The translations under genes and the position numbers were made by a program. Positions 13,001-24,112 of a stretch of 64,000 nt of DNA are shown here, piece after piece. Where the stretch lies: assembly GCA_013180625.2 (NCBI GenBank), contig SNVD02010473.1:3596001-3660000 (forward strand), written 5' to 3'. Below the pieces are notes generated by a model. The model had not been told where the DNA came from. It worked only from the letters and a program-made list of their open reading frames with translations, and made no database searches. Source of the stretch: Boswellia sacra (lineage: Eukaryota > Streptophyta > Magnoliopsida > Sapindales > Burseraceae). The number at the start of each line of letters is the position of its first letter. Within the stretch, counting starts at the first letter, position 1.

Positions 13001-16000
13001 ATCAAATATTACATTATACAAATAATAATAATGTTATGAGAGAAACCAAAAGGCCGCTTGCATGATATTATTATTATATACATTACATTCATTTGTGGGG
13101 TACCTTACCCTACAATCAACCTCGCGTGGGTGTGCCTAATGCACCACTTTGTGCCCTTATTGGTTTGCTTGTCAACTCATGCAAAAAGAGACACCCAACC
13201 CTTAATATATTCTTCTCTCTAGGGTTTGTTGTACATATATGTATACCTCTCTAGGGTTTTGTAGCCAGGAGGGAGTCTTTTACTTTTGGGAGAGAGACCA
13301 TCAAGGGGGATTGAATATATATGCGGCATTGTCACTTGTGCACCCCACTAGGGCAACCTTGCTATGACAAGTTTTGTTTCAATGCATCGTGATGTAATTG
13401 CCAATTGAAGCGCATCAAGATTTCATCGATGTGCAACACTAGTGAAGTTAATAAGAATAGAAACATGGGTAATTTTAATCTAATTAAGTAATAGAATAAT
13501 CAACATTAGTTGAATTTTACCTCGAATATGCTTATCATTTTACTCTCTACATCATCATAACTAAAGACTTTTAATTGGAAAATTAGCTAGACTTATCTCT
13601 TATCGGTAAGCTTGTGATGATTAACTCAAAAGTTTGAACATTGGTATACCCTCATCCCCACTAACAAGGTCACACTTATATATAATTGGAATTTATTATT
13701 TTCTCCTAGTGGGGGTGGTCATGAGAGATCCAAAGAGAGGGATTGGTGGATAACGGATAAGTCCATCATAGATAGCTTAACACATGCACCTTTAATTAGT
13801 TAACAATATTGATATTTACTATTAGATCGTCATTATAATAAGATTTAATAATTGTAATTACGTTGAGTGGGTTGAATTGATTATTCATTAACTGGATTGA
13901 CAATAACTTGCACGAATGAATTTCATGCTGCTTACGCACTTGTAACAAGATCTTGATCCACTAACATTGCGGATAACAAAGGTGTTTGGTTATTTTAAGC
14001 AAATGGCTTCTACTTTTCTTTTGATTTTATTTATTTATTTATTTATTAATAGAACAATTCAATACTTCATCATCATCAAAATTTACATTGTCGTTTTCGT
14101 TCATTTTGCTACTCCTTTCTTACTTTGTAATCTTAGTCATCTTTTCATGTTATATCCACACTCTTACATATATTTCAAAACCACTTTTAAAGTCTTATAT
14201 TGACAATATATAGATTGTTAATACAACTATTTAGTCTCATATATGATAATTAAATAATTAATAATAACTTATTAAGAGGTTAAGTGGAGAGGGTCAAAAG
14301 AATAATAATAAAAGAAAAACAAAAAAAAAATCTTCTTAGATATGCGTACTATGTATATCTATCCTATAATGACAACTTTTGGTGGAAGCAGTTCTGAGCT
14401 TGATTTCCAATTTATAAGGCAACCTTGTGGTGGTGGCACGCAATGGCTTTCTTTCATTGATATTCCCAATATCATAATTTATTTTGAGTTATTCATTTAT
14501 CAAAAATACAATCATGGAAATTTATGCCCTTTTAATTGTGATATGGGTGCTGTGATATGTGCCCTCTATTGTAGGCATTGTTCCACCATATGTTGCTTGT
14601 CTATGTTTTATTGCCCTACTATCGATATCTTTATTCTTTAAGCTGCTTTTGGTTTTGTTTTTTGTGTTCATGTCCATGTTGATGTTCATGTGTGCTCCAT
14701 TGATATCACTTCATTATCTTCTTTTCAATCCAATATACTTTGACCAATATTTCGTGTCATGCCAAGAGTTTATAAAATCATCTTCAATCACGGAAAATGA
14801 TGAAAATATCTTGGAAGAGTTTATAAGGAGTGATTCTAACTTTGATGATTTGATATATTCATCTTCGAGGCTCATAAGTAATGTTACATATTTCGAATTT
14901 GCATAATAAATTTTATCTTTCAAGTGAAACGATATATTTATAAAAGAATTACTACCAAAACAAATATTTGTTTACTAACGGTCGCTATGTATAAATTTTA
15001 TTAATCTCGAAGCATTATTATATGAAAAAACAAAGTACCTAAAAGTGAGGCTAATAAAAGAAGAGAGAGGGAGAGTATTAGCACTAAAGAGATTCCATAT
15101 ATCATCTCAAAGATCCCTACTATGATTCTCCTTAAGATTATGTCCATAAATTTCACATTCTCTGCAACAAGCATGCCTCAAAAAGAAAATCTTAGAGACC
15201 CTTTTGTGAGTTTATTGAATGGGTGCAAAGTAGAGATTGGCATTCTTGTTTCCACTATAACCTATCTATGGCCAACATTGTCCAACATATACAATGGCAG
15301 AATTCATGCATGCTCATTATTAAGGCCTATTGGGCAGCAGTGCCTCCGGAATGACCAAGTTGAGACACAATTAAAAGCTAAAATTTGCTATAGATTTGGG
15401 CAGGGCAGGGCAAGGGAAAGTGGGTTGGCTAGCTAATGGCTACCCAACAACCTCTTGTTATAAACCAAAAAGGATGCTAACATAAGCAGAATCATATATA
15501 TAGATAAAACCAGGGTAGATTGATTAATAGATTCTAATTTTCAACCTCTCTTACCATCATTTTCAATTTCAGAATGATTGAAGTAATTATTCCATGTCCC
15601 CACACACTGTTTTAAGAAATATCTTCTGAATCCGATTGAAAGAGGGCTAGGTAGAAATTGAGCCAAAGCCACTTTCAACTGCCGCACATAATTAAAATCT
15701 CGTTTCCAGAGAATGAATGAGTGCTTGGTTTGATTGCCGTTGTGGACACCATGAGAGCCATATTAAGGTCCTCCCATTAGTGAAAATGATAAGTTTGTTT
15801 CTTTGCAATTTTCTTTCTTGTCCTGGCGTTTTGCTGCTGATGTAACCCCAATTAATACTGGTCACAACTTGAAAATAAATGCGGGAGTGTCAAGTGGGTT
15901 GATTAAATTACAGTGGTATATATATAATTGAAGCCAAGAATCCAACTCAACTTGAGCATATCTGTCACTACAGCATTTGTGCATTTTGCACACTAATGTT

Positions 16001-18104
16001 GTTATCAGTAATGGTATAATTGCAATCATTAACAAACCTAACCAGCTTCAACCCCGTTTATTAAATATAAATGTGGTGTGGTCAAACCATTGACATCTTG
16101 CTGTTAACCTCATTTTGATTGTCAATATCAAGGTGGACTACATAACCTTAAACGATTTGCCTATTGATCTTACTGTTTTCAAAGAGAAAATTGACTGATA
16201 TGAGCGAAGCACATCACGCAGAGAACACAAGAAGAATAATATTGGTCACTCTATGCTTTCCAAAATCTTACTAGAGGTGAAATAATCAGGGATTTCCTAG
16301 TAGCCACAGTAATGGTAATAAAGTCCAGAGGCCAGAGCAATATTTTTACTTGCATCAACTATATTGAAAGAGTAAAGACAAAAACAATTCGTAAATTTAA
16401 TTAATATAAAATATGTTAAAAGTCAAAGTTCAGTATCATATAGAAATCTTCTATCAAAATCCAGTGAAGATTGCCGCAATCTCTGACCTTTTAAGGGAAA
16501 GTAAAAATGAAAATGGATTTACATTAAACTTGACTGGTATGAATTAAATTATATGTTTATTTATAACATTTCATCATTAAGTGTGAAAATTCTTCTGCCA
16601 AAATTTTAAGATAGAGATAGTGAAAAAATTCTGCAATTTCACAACCATATCTTCAGAAGCCAAACGTGATGCATAGAAGAGATCCCTCAGATGAAGAACT
16701 GAAGCTGGAATTGAGAGTCATAGAGGTTTCAGTCAAACACACTTGCAGTAAAAATTGAATATGATGCTAGCAAATGGAAGCTAATTGTAATCTTGAACAA
16801 GAATACTAAATGTAATATTACAGAGTAGTAGAAAAAGTTGGAAGAAGGTAACCACTAGAGTTTGTTCTTGAGCCCAGTCATGATGACCATGGCAACCCTT
16901 CACAAGATTACAGTCCAAATTATATGCAAGGAATTTCATAGACATCAAAATCATAATAATTTGGACCGACATCTGGACAAAGTTGGAGCTGATTATATAA
17001 ATCTAATCTGCGACTTATGATTCATGTTTGATTATTTTCACATGTAAGCAAAACCAATGCAGCTAAAATTTTTCAAAGCAGAAGTTCTGTCCAGCATGAT
17101 AATTTAGGCCTATGAAATTTGATCAAAAGTATTTCGCATTATGTAGTACCTACCACTTACTGGTCCATTTTCTTTCAAATCAATTAAGTTTTTCCTTTTT
17201 TATTTGTTTTCTTTTGTCTAATGAGATCAGCATATATAGATTATCACGTGACTCACGTCCCACTTGTACTGGTTTTCTTAATAAAACGGTAGATGAGGAA
17301 GCCGTGCGGACTGTTTTAGAAGTGATAACTTTATTAGCAGCTGCAGGGCAGGCGCCGTTCAAAGTCTTGGCATATAATTTACATTGGAAATTTCAAGGTG
17401 ATGTGAGATGAAATTTTCCAAGTTGAATAACATTATGACGGACTGAAAAATCGAGAGTGAATTCAATTAAATTACTCAGAGTAAGTTTCCCTCGCAGCTG
17501 CATAGCCAAAAGCAATAAGTAAAATATTCTCAAGTCTTGCCACTACATGAACTTGAACGTGCGGCCAGGGCCCTGAAATTTACTTCTTCTTTGTTGATTG
17601 AACCAAGTTGTGGGTTGAGCTCCCTGATTGTCAGATTAGTACTGAGATAACTTTTTGTAGCAGATTCCTATGCAATAAGCATTGGAGATAACATCCCCTG
17701 TTGTCTTGATAAATCGTGGTAACTTGTTGGCATGTAAAATTTTCAAGATGTGCATGAAAGGTTTTTTCGAGAAATTATAATCGATAATTTCAAGAAGCCA
17801 TGAAATTTAGGATAAAAGGAGCCCGAAGGGATGAAATTTTTTCCCCTCTCGCGGTCTACTCGAATATGAACAAAATTTTGCCACTTTCATAATGTATGCT
17901 AGCATGTTACCCTTATGCTAGAGCTAGCTTTTATTTCTTCCTCTTCTCTCTTAATTGCTTCTTTATGTTGCCAATTTAATAGTTGCGCAGTGTTACCAAT
18001 TGAGTTTTGAAAACTTGACTCAATTCATTCACTCAGAATCCTTGGACGGTTCAACTCAGGAGACAGAATTTTGTGATCAAAGTTCCGAAACAGAACAAGA
18101 AGCA
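13001..18104. other. gene-poor AT-rich DNA, nothing recognised
   Basis: Open frames at 13967-14203, 14342-14906, 15122-15436, 16781-16972 and 17112-17411 were read. None shows a known family, a usable splice structure or a plausible composition over its length. I found no tRNA-like cloverleaf and no known miRNA sequence. The last 200 bp probably hold the leader, or an upstream exon, of the membrane-protein gene that follows. Confidence 0.4.
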
Positions 18105-18467
18105 ATGTGCAACAATAAGAATACTACTTTTGAGGCATGCGCCAACAGGATGGTGATGGTGCCACTAGACGTTGCCATTGCTTTATTGGCTGCGTCCTGG
18201 ACCCAAAAGGACAATGCCTTCCCCAATCATCTGTTTATTTTAATCCTGATGATTGGTTCCTATGCATCAGTCACAGCAATCATGCTGTGGCCTGTATTCC
18301 CGAAAGTCGCAAAAAGGTTTTGCCTTGTTTCATTTTTCTGCGTCCTGGTAGCTCTCACCGTATTCTTCACCGCTCTCCTTCCGATAAATTTTAAGGACGC
18401 GCCGTGGCTTGGTCTTGCTTTTGTGCTTTTCACTGGTTTCGGAGTGGCTACGTATGAACAGTTTTGA
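18105..18467 (+). CDS. small multi-pass membrane protein (plus member of a duplicated convergent pair)
   Basis: The first in-frame ATG at 18105 gives 120 residues. The frame stays open upstream to about 17955 and a CATTCACTCAG acceptor-like site (ending 18037) allows an earlier exon. The decayed paralogue at 22.1 kb resembles the translation upstream of this ATG, so the true start may be further 5'. Hydrophobic segments: about VPLDVAIALLAASW, HLFILILMIGSYASVTAIML, FCLVSFFCVLVALTVFF and PWLGLAFVLFTGFGVA, i.e. three or four membrane spans with short polar ends. I do not recognise a named family. It lies tail to tail with the gene at 18736-19152, and the pair recurs at 22.1-23.7 kb. Confidence 0.55.
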   Translation: MCNNKNTTFEACANRMVMVPLDVAIALLAASWTQKDNAFPNHLFILILMIGSYASVTAIMLWPVFPKVAKRFCLVSFFCVLVALTVFFTALLPINFKDAPWLGLAFVLFTGFGVATYEQF

Positions 18468-18735
18468 AGACCCTGAAGTACTAGGTTCCATGGAATGGAT
18501 AAGCATTGAAATAGTTGTACTTATTGTAACGTGTCTTCCGTATAGACAAAAGTTTTGTATTACTTAAATAATTATTGAAAAACCAATCACAATTTGCAAC
18601 AAAACAAAAAGAAGAACAAAAACAAAAACAAAATAACATAGTTTATAAGTTATAGTACTCTTAGCAGCATACACCAATATTAAAATTTTATTCTATACGC
18701 GATACAATTTTTGCAGCACAAGGTGGTAGCTCCTC

Positions 18736-19152
18736 CTAATGACAATTAACAAGCAATGGAAGCAACGACCTAAGCCCTGACCAAGTAGCAGCCCAGAAGA
18801 AAATTGCAAGGCCTGCGGCCACGCAAAGCACAGCGAAAGCATTAAAATACCATGCAATGTTGGCCCTTTTTTCCCGAAGTAGCATGGAGCAAACAGAACC
18901 ATAACAGGCCCCAATGATGCACAAAAGGAAGCCTTGGAAAATAGACTGTTGACCATCAAAAATAACCGTAGGCACAGGCCTACCATCGACGTCCTCCATA
19001 GGAAGTTGCAAGATTAGCATTGGCGTTAACACGGTTGCAGTGAATATCACTTCATCCGTTTTCATTCGTACGCAGTTGTTCTCATGGGTGCATGTCACGG
19101 GGATAGCTTCACTAAGAGGCAGCTCCGTTGTGTATGCTGATCCCGTTTTCAT
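18736..19152 (-). CDS. small multi-pass membrane protein (minus member of a duplicated convergent pair)
   Basis: An uninterrupted 138-residue frame from an ATG at 19150-19152. A polar N-terminus with Cys residues (PVTCTHENNC) is followed by hydrophobic segments around DEVIFTATVLTPMLILQLPM, FQGFLLCIIGACYGSVCSML and FAVLCVAAGLAIFFWAATW, separated by DVDGRPVPT and a basic LREKRAN loop. The paralogue at 23212-23670 shares CTH, the LILQLPM and GRPVPT blocks, GSVCS and LREK. Conservation of these blocks between copies supports a real coding gene. The order of its last two spans weakly resembles the plus-strand neighbour, so the pair may share a distant origin (inference). Function unknown. Confidence 0.6.
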   Translation of the reverse strand: MKTGSAYTTELPLSEAIPVTCTHENNCVRMKTDEVIFTATVLTPMLILQLPMEDVDGRPVPTVIFDGQQSIFQGFLLCIIGACYGSVCSMLLREKRANIAWYFNAFAVLCVAAGLAIFFWAATWSGLRSLLPLLVNCH

Positions 19153-19226
19153 TCTCGACCAATTTACTACACAAAGTACTGGGCAAATTTTTGAAGTGTT
19201 TTAGTTGTTTAACAATTGATATTGCG

Positions 19227-19229
<3 letters not shown>

Positions 19230-19269
<40 letters not shown>
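19230..19269. repeat. (TA)n microsatellite
   Basis: About 20 TA units upstream of the minus-strand membrane-protein gene. Confidence 0.95.
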
Positions 19270-19271
<2 letters not shown>

Positions 19272-20704
19272 CTTTCAAGGGTCCGATGCTTCTTTAGCAG
19301 TTCTGCCAAATTGAATGAAGATTTCTGAGAAGGGACACAGGTTGTGTTTTTCAACGGATTCTTTTTTGTAGTTTCCAGGTGTTTACACATCCTGGAAGGC
19401 TGGAAGTTTCTAAGCAGCGGGTGAGAAACTTATCCATGTGGACTTTTTTTTTATCAAGATGGGCCAGCAGAGTCTTTAATGTATGCAGAGCCCGACATAA
19501 TACGACACCGCATGATAGCTAAATTCAAGGGCAATGATCCATACACCCCCTGTCGTTTATCATGTTGCTCGTCGTATTGCAGAATTAGCCACTTACGCCC
19601 GCTAGTGGTTAGTTTTTTCGTTAATTTTAACGGCTAAAACAACTATTTTCTTCCCTAGTAGCACTTAATACATATTATACCAGTAGGATTAGCTTAGAGA
19701 CGGTAAAATCCGGATACGGGTTTCACATTTCTCCGTCTGCACCCAGATGTAAAAATCAATATCCATAATGGGAAAAATGTTAGATTTTACAGTGCCAGTG
19801 CAGGTAAAACCAAAATTCACTCCTCCACATTTGCACTTGGTTTTTAACTATAAATTTGACTAAAAGAAAAAATGATTACACTTTATTAACTCTTTTTTTT
19901 TTGAAATATTTTATAATCTAATCTATCTTGTATGTTAATATGAGGTTTTGCATGGTTTTTAATGACCTATTATGTGTTTAACTTATTCATTTAAACATTG
20001 TAATGTATAGGTAATGTCAATTCATCCTAACTTGTTTGATTATTGTCAATTTGTAATTTAAATTAAAATTATGATGCATATATAATTTATAATTAATATA
20101 TATATATATTATTGAATACTTATTGACAATGAATATAATCTAGTTTCCTTTCTTAAATTCTAAGTCTTGTTAACTTTTTGTTATAAACATTAAACTATTA
20201 ATAGAAATAATTAATTATATTGTTGATTTATTAAATTATCATATGTGTGCTTAACATTCACCTGTATTAAATTGGAATAAATTAATGGTTATGGATTGGT
20301 TCAAAAACTTTTAGTTCGCATGGCCTAATCCATATTATATATATTTTGAAACTTTAAAATTATCCATTTTGTTCTTTATTTTTTTATTATTACAATTTGC
20401 ATAAAAGAGAAAATTAAGTTTCGCTATATTTTTAAAATTATAATACATATTTGTGTGTGAGTGTGTGTTTGACTATGTGCATGTGGGATGGTGATCAATT
20501 TATGTATAATTTTAAGTTAAAAAATTTAAGTTAAAATATCTTACCCCTAAATATATAAGTTTATATATAAAAGTAGATAATTTTGAAAGTTAAAATTATA
20601 TGTTATGGTAAAATATATATTTTAAAACATATAGAGAAGATTAAATGATTAAAATAAATGATTAATATATATATAATGTTTTAAAAAATAGAAAATATAT
20701 ATCA

Positions 20705-20734
20705 ACACACACACACACACACATATATATATAT
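20705..20734. repeat. (CA)n(TA)n compound microsatellite
   Basis: About nine AC units pass directly into six AT units. Confidence 0.9.
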
Positions 20735-20825
20735 CAAATATTATACAGGGTCAAAATAGTTATTTTAATAGTCCAAATTAGGGTTTCATACTATGGTAGA
20801 CTGTAGATCAAATTCAAAAATTATG

Positions 20826-20930
20826 TAAAACTTATAGATGAGTGTATAAAAGTTGTATCCACAACTTTTATTTACTCATTTACAACTTTATAACATTTAT
20901 ATACTCATTTACAACTTTTATATAATTTAA
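20826..20930. repeat. short imperfect hairpin with repeated arms
   Basis: The arm AAACTTATAGATGAGTGTAT, then AAAAGTTGT, meets its imperfect inverse ACAACTTTTATTTACTCATT, and a third related copy follows (ATATACTCATTTACAACTTT). It is probably part of the surrounding decayed transposon or a small MITE. Confidence 0.45.
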
Positions 20931-21354
20931 TTTGATGTACAATACATCCGATGTACCATAGAAAAACCCCACACTTAGTGAAATGTTGAAGTCAAAAGAA
21001 AAACTAGTAAGAGAGTATAAGTGACTAATTCTATAACAAGAGGGGTCACAAGTAATGTCATAAACTATAAAGGTGGTTTAGGAATTCCACTCCAATTCAG
21101 AAAGAAACTAGAGTTTGTACATATTGGTATCATGTGGGCACATAAATGGTAATTTCTTTGGAGAAAATCATATGTTTAGTTTATATAAAGTCTCTTTGGA
21201 AAAAGATAGCCACTTGACTTCTTGGTAGTGTTGGTTTGGATTATGAAATTTGTAATTTAGTAATGAATCTAAAAATCAGCGACTGTGTTCCAATTGGCGC
21301 CATAGTAGTTAGGAATTAGGAAATTCATGTTTATGGTTGGCAGGAAATTCTCCT

Positions 21355-21748
21355 AGAGCCTGTTTGTTTCCGCTTCTTCAAGTAAAACTTACTAAAGTTG
21401 ATCTTTTTTAAGTAGAGCTTTTACAAGTTATTGATTGTTTGATGAGATAAATATAGAAGCACTTATTATTAAACTACTAAAATAGAGTTTTGTTATAAGG
21501 AAAGAATAAAATAAGATATTTAATATTAAATGAGGGTATCTTTGGCAATTCAAAACTTTGAAAAAACTAAAAAGAGCTTTTACCAAAAGCCTTAATTTTG
21601 GGCTTCTCCTAGTAAACATAAAATAGCTTTTTTAATCACATATAAGCTCTTCTCAAGTGACAGTTAAATAACATAAAAAATTTTAAAAGAGCTTTTGACA
21701 CTAAAAAAACTATTTTGGTTAGTATAGAAGCCCAAACAAATACACTCT
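21355..21748. mobile_element. hAT-type MITE, about 394 bp
   Basis: The left end AGAGCCTGTTTGTTTCCGCT, then TCT, and the reverse complement of the right end AGAGTGTATTTGTTTGGGCT, then TCT, agree at 18 of 23 positions. Ends with a 'TGTTTGTTT..GCTTCT' core are typical of plant hAT-family MITEs. The interior is AT-rich and non-coding. No perfect 8-bp target duplication is visible, consistent with age. Confidence 0.7.
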
Positions 21749-22145
21749 TAATCAGTATAGTATAAGTCATTTATCATTAAAATACGATGCAATTATGCAA
21801 ATAAATCTGAAATCAAATTAAATTACATTGTGCCTTCCCGAAATCGGCATTTCCCATGTAGAAGCTGAAGCAGAGCGCTACATACCGGGATTAATTGCAT
21901 CCAAGTTTGATTGCTGACTGCCCTATTTCTTTAGAAAATCAAAATCTCTGGTGGGAAGGGTGTTTCATAATCATATATTCGTCAAATAAAATCTTAATAA
22001 TAACACTAAAAATTTATTATCCTAAATGTTTTATTTGGAATGAATTTATTTTTCCTAAAGCAGCAATGTGGATGATGATTGATGAGTATAAGGTGATAAA
22101 TGTTGCTCTAATCGATTTTCTTTTCAGCAACTCAATACTTTAAGA

Positions 22146-22810
22146 ATGCATTTCATCAGGAAGTTGGCAATGGCTGGAGAATTATTAGACAGTTCAAATC
22201 AGCAGAAACAACTTGAGTTTGGAATTTCTGAAACAGAGTATTTCCAAGCTTTTTCGGCTGCCTCCTGCTGCTGGACTCAAAGTTTTTTTTTTTTTTTAAA
22301 ACCGAGGTGTCCGGGCCAGCTTACGCGCACCACGACTAATCCTCGGAGGAGACTAGCGCAACCACAACCCACTGTCACGGTCTCCCACTTAAATCATGGA
22401 GGAGGCCATTGTGGAGACTCGAGCCCAGGACTTCACCATTGGTGTTGTACCAACTCCATCCTGGCCCGCTTCACCACTTGAACCAACCCATTGTGGGTGC
22501 TGGACTCAAAGTTGCCATAGTGCTCGAGCTAACATCTAATTCCCCCACCATTTTTTCTTCAATTTGAATGCTTGGTTTCTATGTATATCAGTCACTGGAA
22601 AGTGGAAATACCCTCTGCCCCGTCTTCCCCATATTGGCTCGAGGGTCTTACCTTGTGTCTTTCTTCCAAGCAATTGCAATTTTCAGGGACTTTTCTATCA
22701 ATTGTGCTAGTTATAGTTTTTTGGATTGGTTATCTACGAACAATGCTAGTGCCCGTGAAGTACTTACCATGGAACAAAAAAAATACTCGCAGAGAGTGAA
22801 GTGGTTACTA
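22146..22810 (+). pseudogene. decayed copy of the plus-strand membrane-protein gene, split by a SINE
   Basis: The N-terminal translation (ELLDSSNQQKQLEF, FSAASCCWTQ) matches the 18.1-kb gene (ESLDGSTQETEF, LLAASWTQ). After the SINE the similarity continues at nucleotide level through the MIGSYASVT region (here GGTTTCTATGTATATCAGTC), the PVFP and LVSFF blocks, and past the stop (GTGAAGTACTTACCATGGAA against CTGAAGTACTAGGTTCCATG). In-frame stops and frame changes lie between the blocks, so no full product can be made. It is convergent with the gene at 23212-23670, as the intact pair is. Confidence 0.75.
22283..22497 (-). mobile_element. tRNA-derived SINE with target-site duplication
   Basis: A GC-richer 215-bp insert. 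On the minus strand it has an A box (about 22472-22484, GGTTCAAGTGGTG) and a B box (about 22413-22425, GGGCTCGAGTCTC) spaced as in a pol III promoter, and it ends in a 15-A tail (T run 22283-22297 on plus). It is bounded by a direct repeat of TGCTGGACTCAAAGTT (22269-22284 and 22498-22513, the last two bases overlapping the tail). Its head and body resemble the Au-like class of plant SINEs (from memory, not searched). Confidence 0.88.
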
Positions 22811-23181
22811 GTTTGAAGTTCATTAGTCCATGCTGCTTGACTGAGATTTATGCAACTGTAGTGGCTGAGTCTTGCCAGACAAGGTTTCTTTCTATTACTC
22901 TAAATTCTTTATTTTATTGATTATACTATGTTAAGCTTCTTGATTAACATGTTAGCAGAAGTTTATTAATTGTCAGATATTTTGTTCAGGAAATTCTTTT
23001 GTAGACTAGACTGAAACAAAATACAGATATTTCATCAACTTCATTAAAAAAGGGTGATCTAGTAGTCATAATTTTAAGCGTCACATATCATGTATGCATA
23101 ACCTGATAGTACATATTCTTCGAAAGCTCTCATTGACAAACTGCTACATAAAACTAATTCACGAAACTCCAACCACAAACA

Positions 23182-23211
<30 letters not shown>

Positions 23212-23213
<2 letters not shown>

Positions 23214-23670
23214 AAGCTCCACAGATAACGTAAAGTGAAAGCCAAGACCTAGACACAGCCCAAACAGCAGCCCCAAAGAGAACTGCAAGACTTGCAGCCC
23301 TGGAAACCACAGCAAAACCATTGCAAAACCTTGCAGCCTTAACCTTCTTTTCCCTGAGATAAATGGAGCAAACGGAGCCATTACAGGCCGCCATATTGCA
23401 TATAGGGAACGCATGGAAGGAAGAGGGCTGACTAGCAAATATAAAAGTCGGAACGGGCCTGCCATTGATATGTGTCATGGGAAGTTGCAAGATTAGCAAT
23501 GTTAGTGCGCAAGATAAAGTCATTACCAATGTTAGTGCACAAGATAAAGTCATTACCAATTCATCTATGTAGAACCGCATACACTCCTTGTGTGTGCATG
23601 CCCCTGAACCTTTACTTTGATCAGTAACTGGAAGCTCCGACTCTGTTGTAAATGAGAATTTGAAGGCCAT
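23212..23670 (-). CDS. small multi-pass membrane protein, paralogue of 18736-19152
   Basis: An open frame of 152 residues from an ATG at 23668-23670. It shares CTHKEC, LLILQLPM, NGRPVPT, GSVCS and LREK blocks with the 19.1-kb gene. Relative to that copy it is 10 residues longer in the first hydrophobic segment because a 30-bp unit is duplicated in frame (LVMTLSCALT twice). The C-terminal half is less hydrophobic and more diverged than its sister, so it may be under weak constraint. Function unknown. Its convergent partner is a pseudogene. Confidence 0.5.
23497..23556. repeat. 30-bp in-frame tandem duplication
   Basis: 23497-23526 and 23527-23556 differ at one base (GCGC against GCAC). The unit is a multiple of three and adds LVMTLSCALT to the first membrane segment of the surrounding gene. 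Confidence 0.95.
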
Positions 23671-24042
23671 TATTCAATTGAGAAAATGATCAAGAAAATG
23701 TTAAAAACCAATTGGAGTACTAGACTGCCATATAAAATGACAATGATATGAAGAATATATACATATATTGTTTTAAGGTTTTGTTATGTTTCTAAGAAAG
23801 TGCTTGGAAGTCTTGTGACACGTTTCGGAAAATTGACTTCAGCTTTCTAGGTTTTCAAAAAAATTAATTGTACGAAGTTTCCTTGGAAGTTTCATAAATT
23901 AATTAACAACCGGTGTAGCCATTATTGCCCGTATATTCTATTCTTACAAAAGTTATAACTTTTTTACGCGGAGTCAAAGTAGAGATAGTAATTTGAGTCA
24001 CGTCACGTAAACACAATACGAATGCGATAAGAATACGATATA

Positions 24043-24112
24043 CGATTAATAAAAAGGTCAATATGTTAACCTATTTACGATTAATAAAAAGGTCAATATG
24101 TTAACCTATTTA
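24043..24112. repeat. 35-bp perfect tandem duplication
   Basis: Two identical 35-bp units, 24043-24077 and 24078-24112, containing CGATTAATAAAAAGGTCAAT. The region 24000-24500, with repeated ACACGA/CGATACGA text, looks like a degenerate repeat, but I could not delimit an element. Confidence 0.95.

Larger units (their letters stand above)
19525..21075. mobile_element. decayed DNA transposon with terminal inverted repeats (MULE-like)
   Basis: The left end (about 19535-19625) and the reverse complement of the right end (about 20985-21075) share the order of GTTTAT-A-TTGCT(T)GT, ATTGCAGAATTAGCCACTTA / ATAGAATTAGTCACTTA and TAGTTTTT. The match is imperfect over about 90 bp. The interior is AT-rich with no transposase frame. 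I could not find a target-site duplication, so the ends and the assignment are approximate. Confidence 0.4.

Noticed and set aside
14342..14906. Overlapping frames of 99 and 115 codons
   Set aside because: Hydrophobic, Cys/Phe-rich readings of T-rich DNA without splice context or family.
19112..19390. Frames with Tyr-Ile repeats upstream of the membrane-protein gene
   Set aside because: Again a (TA)n microsatellite read in frame.
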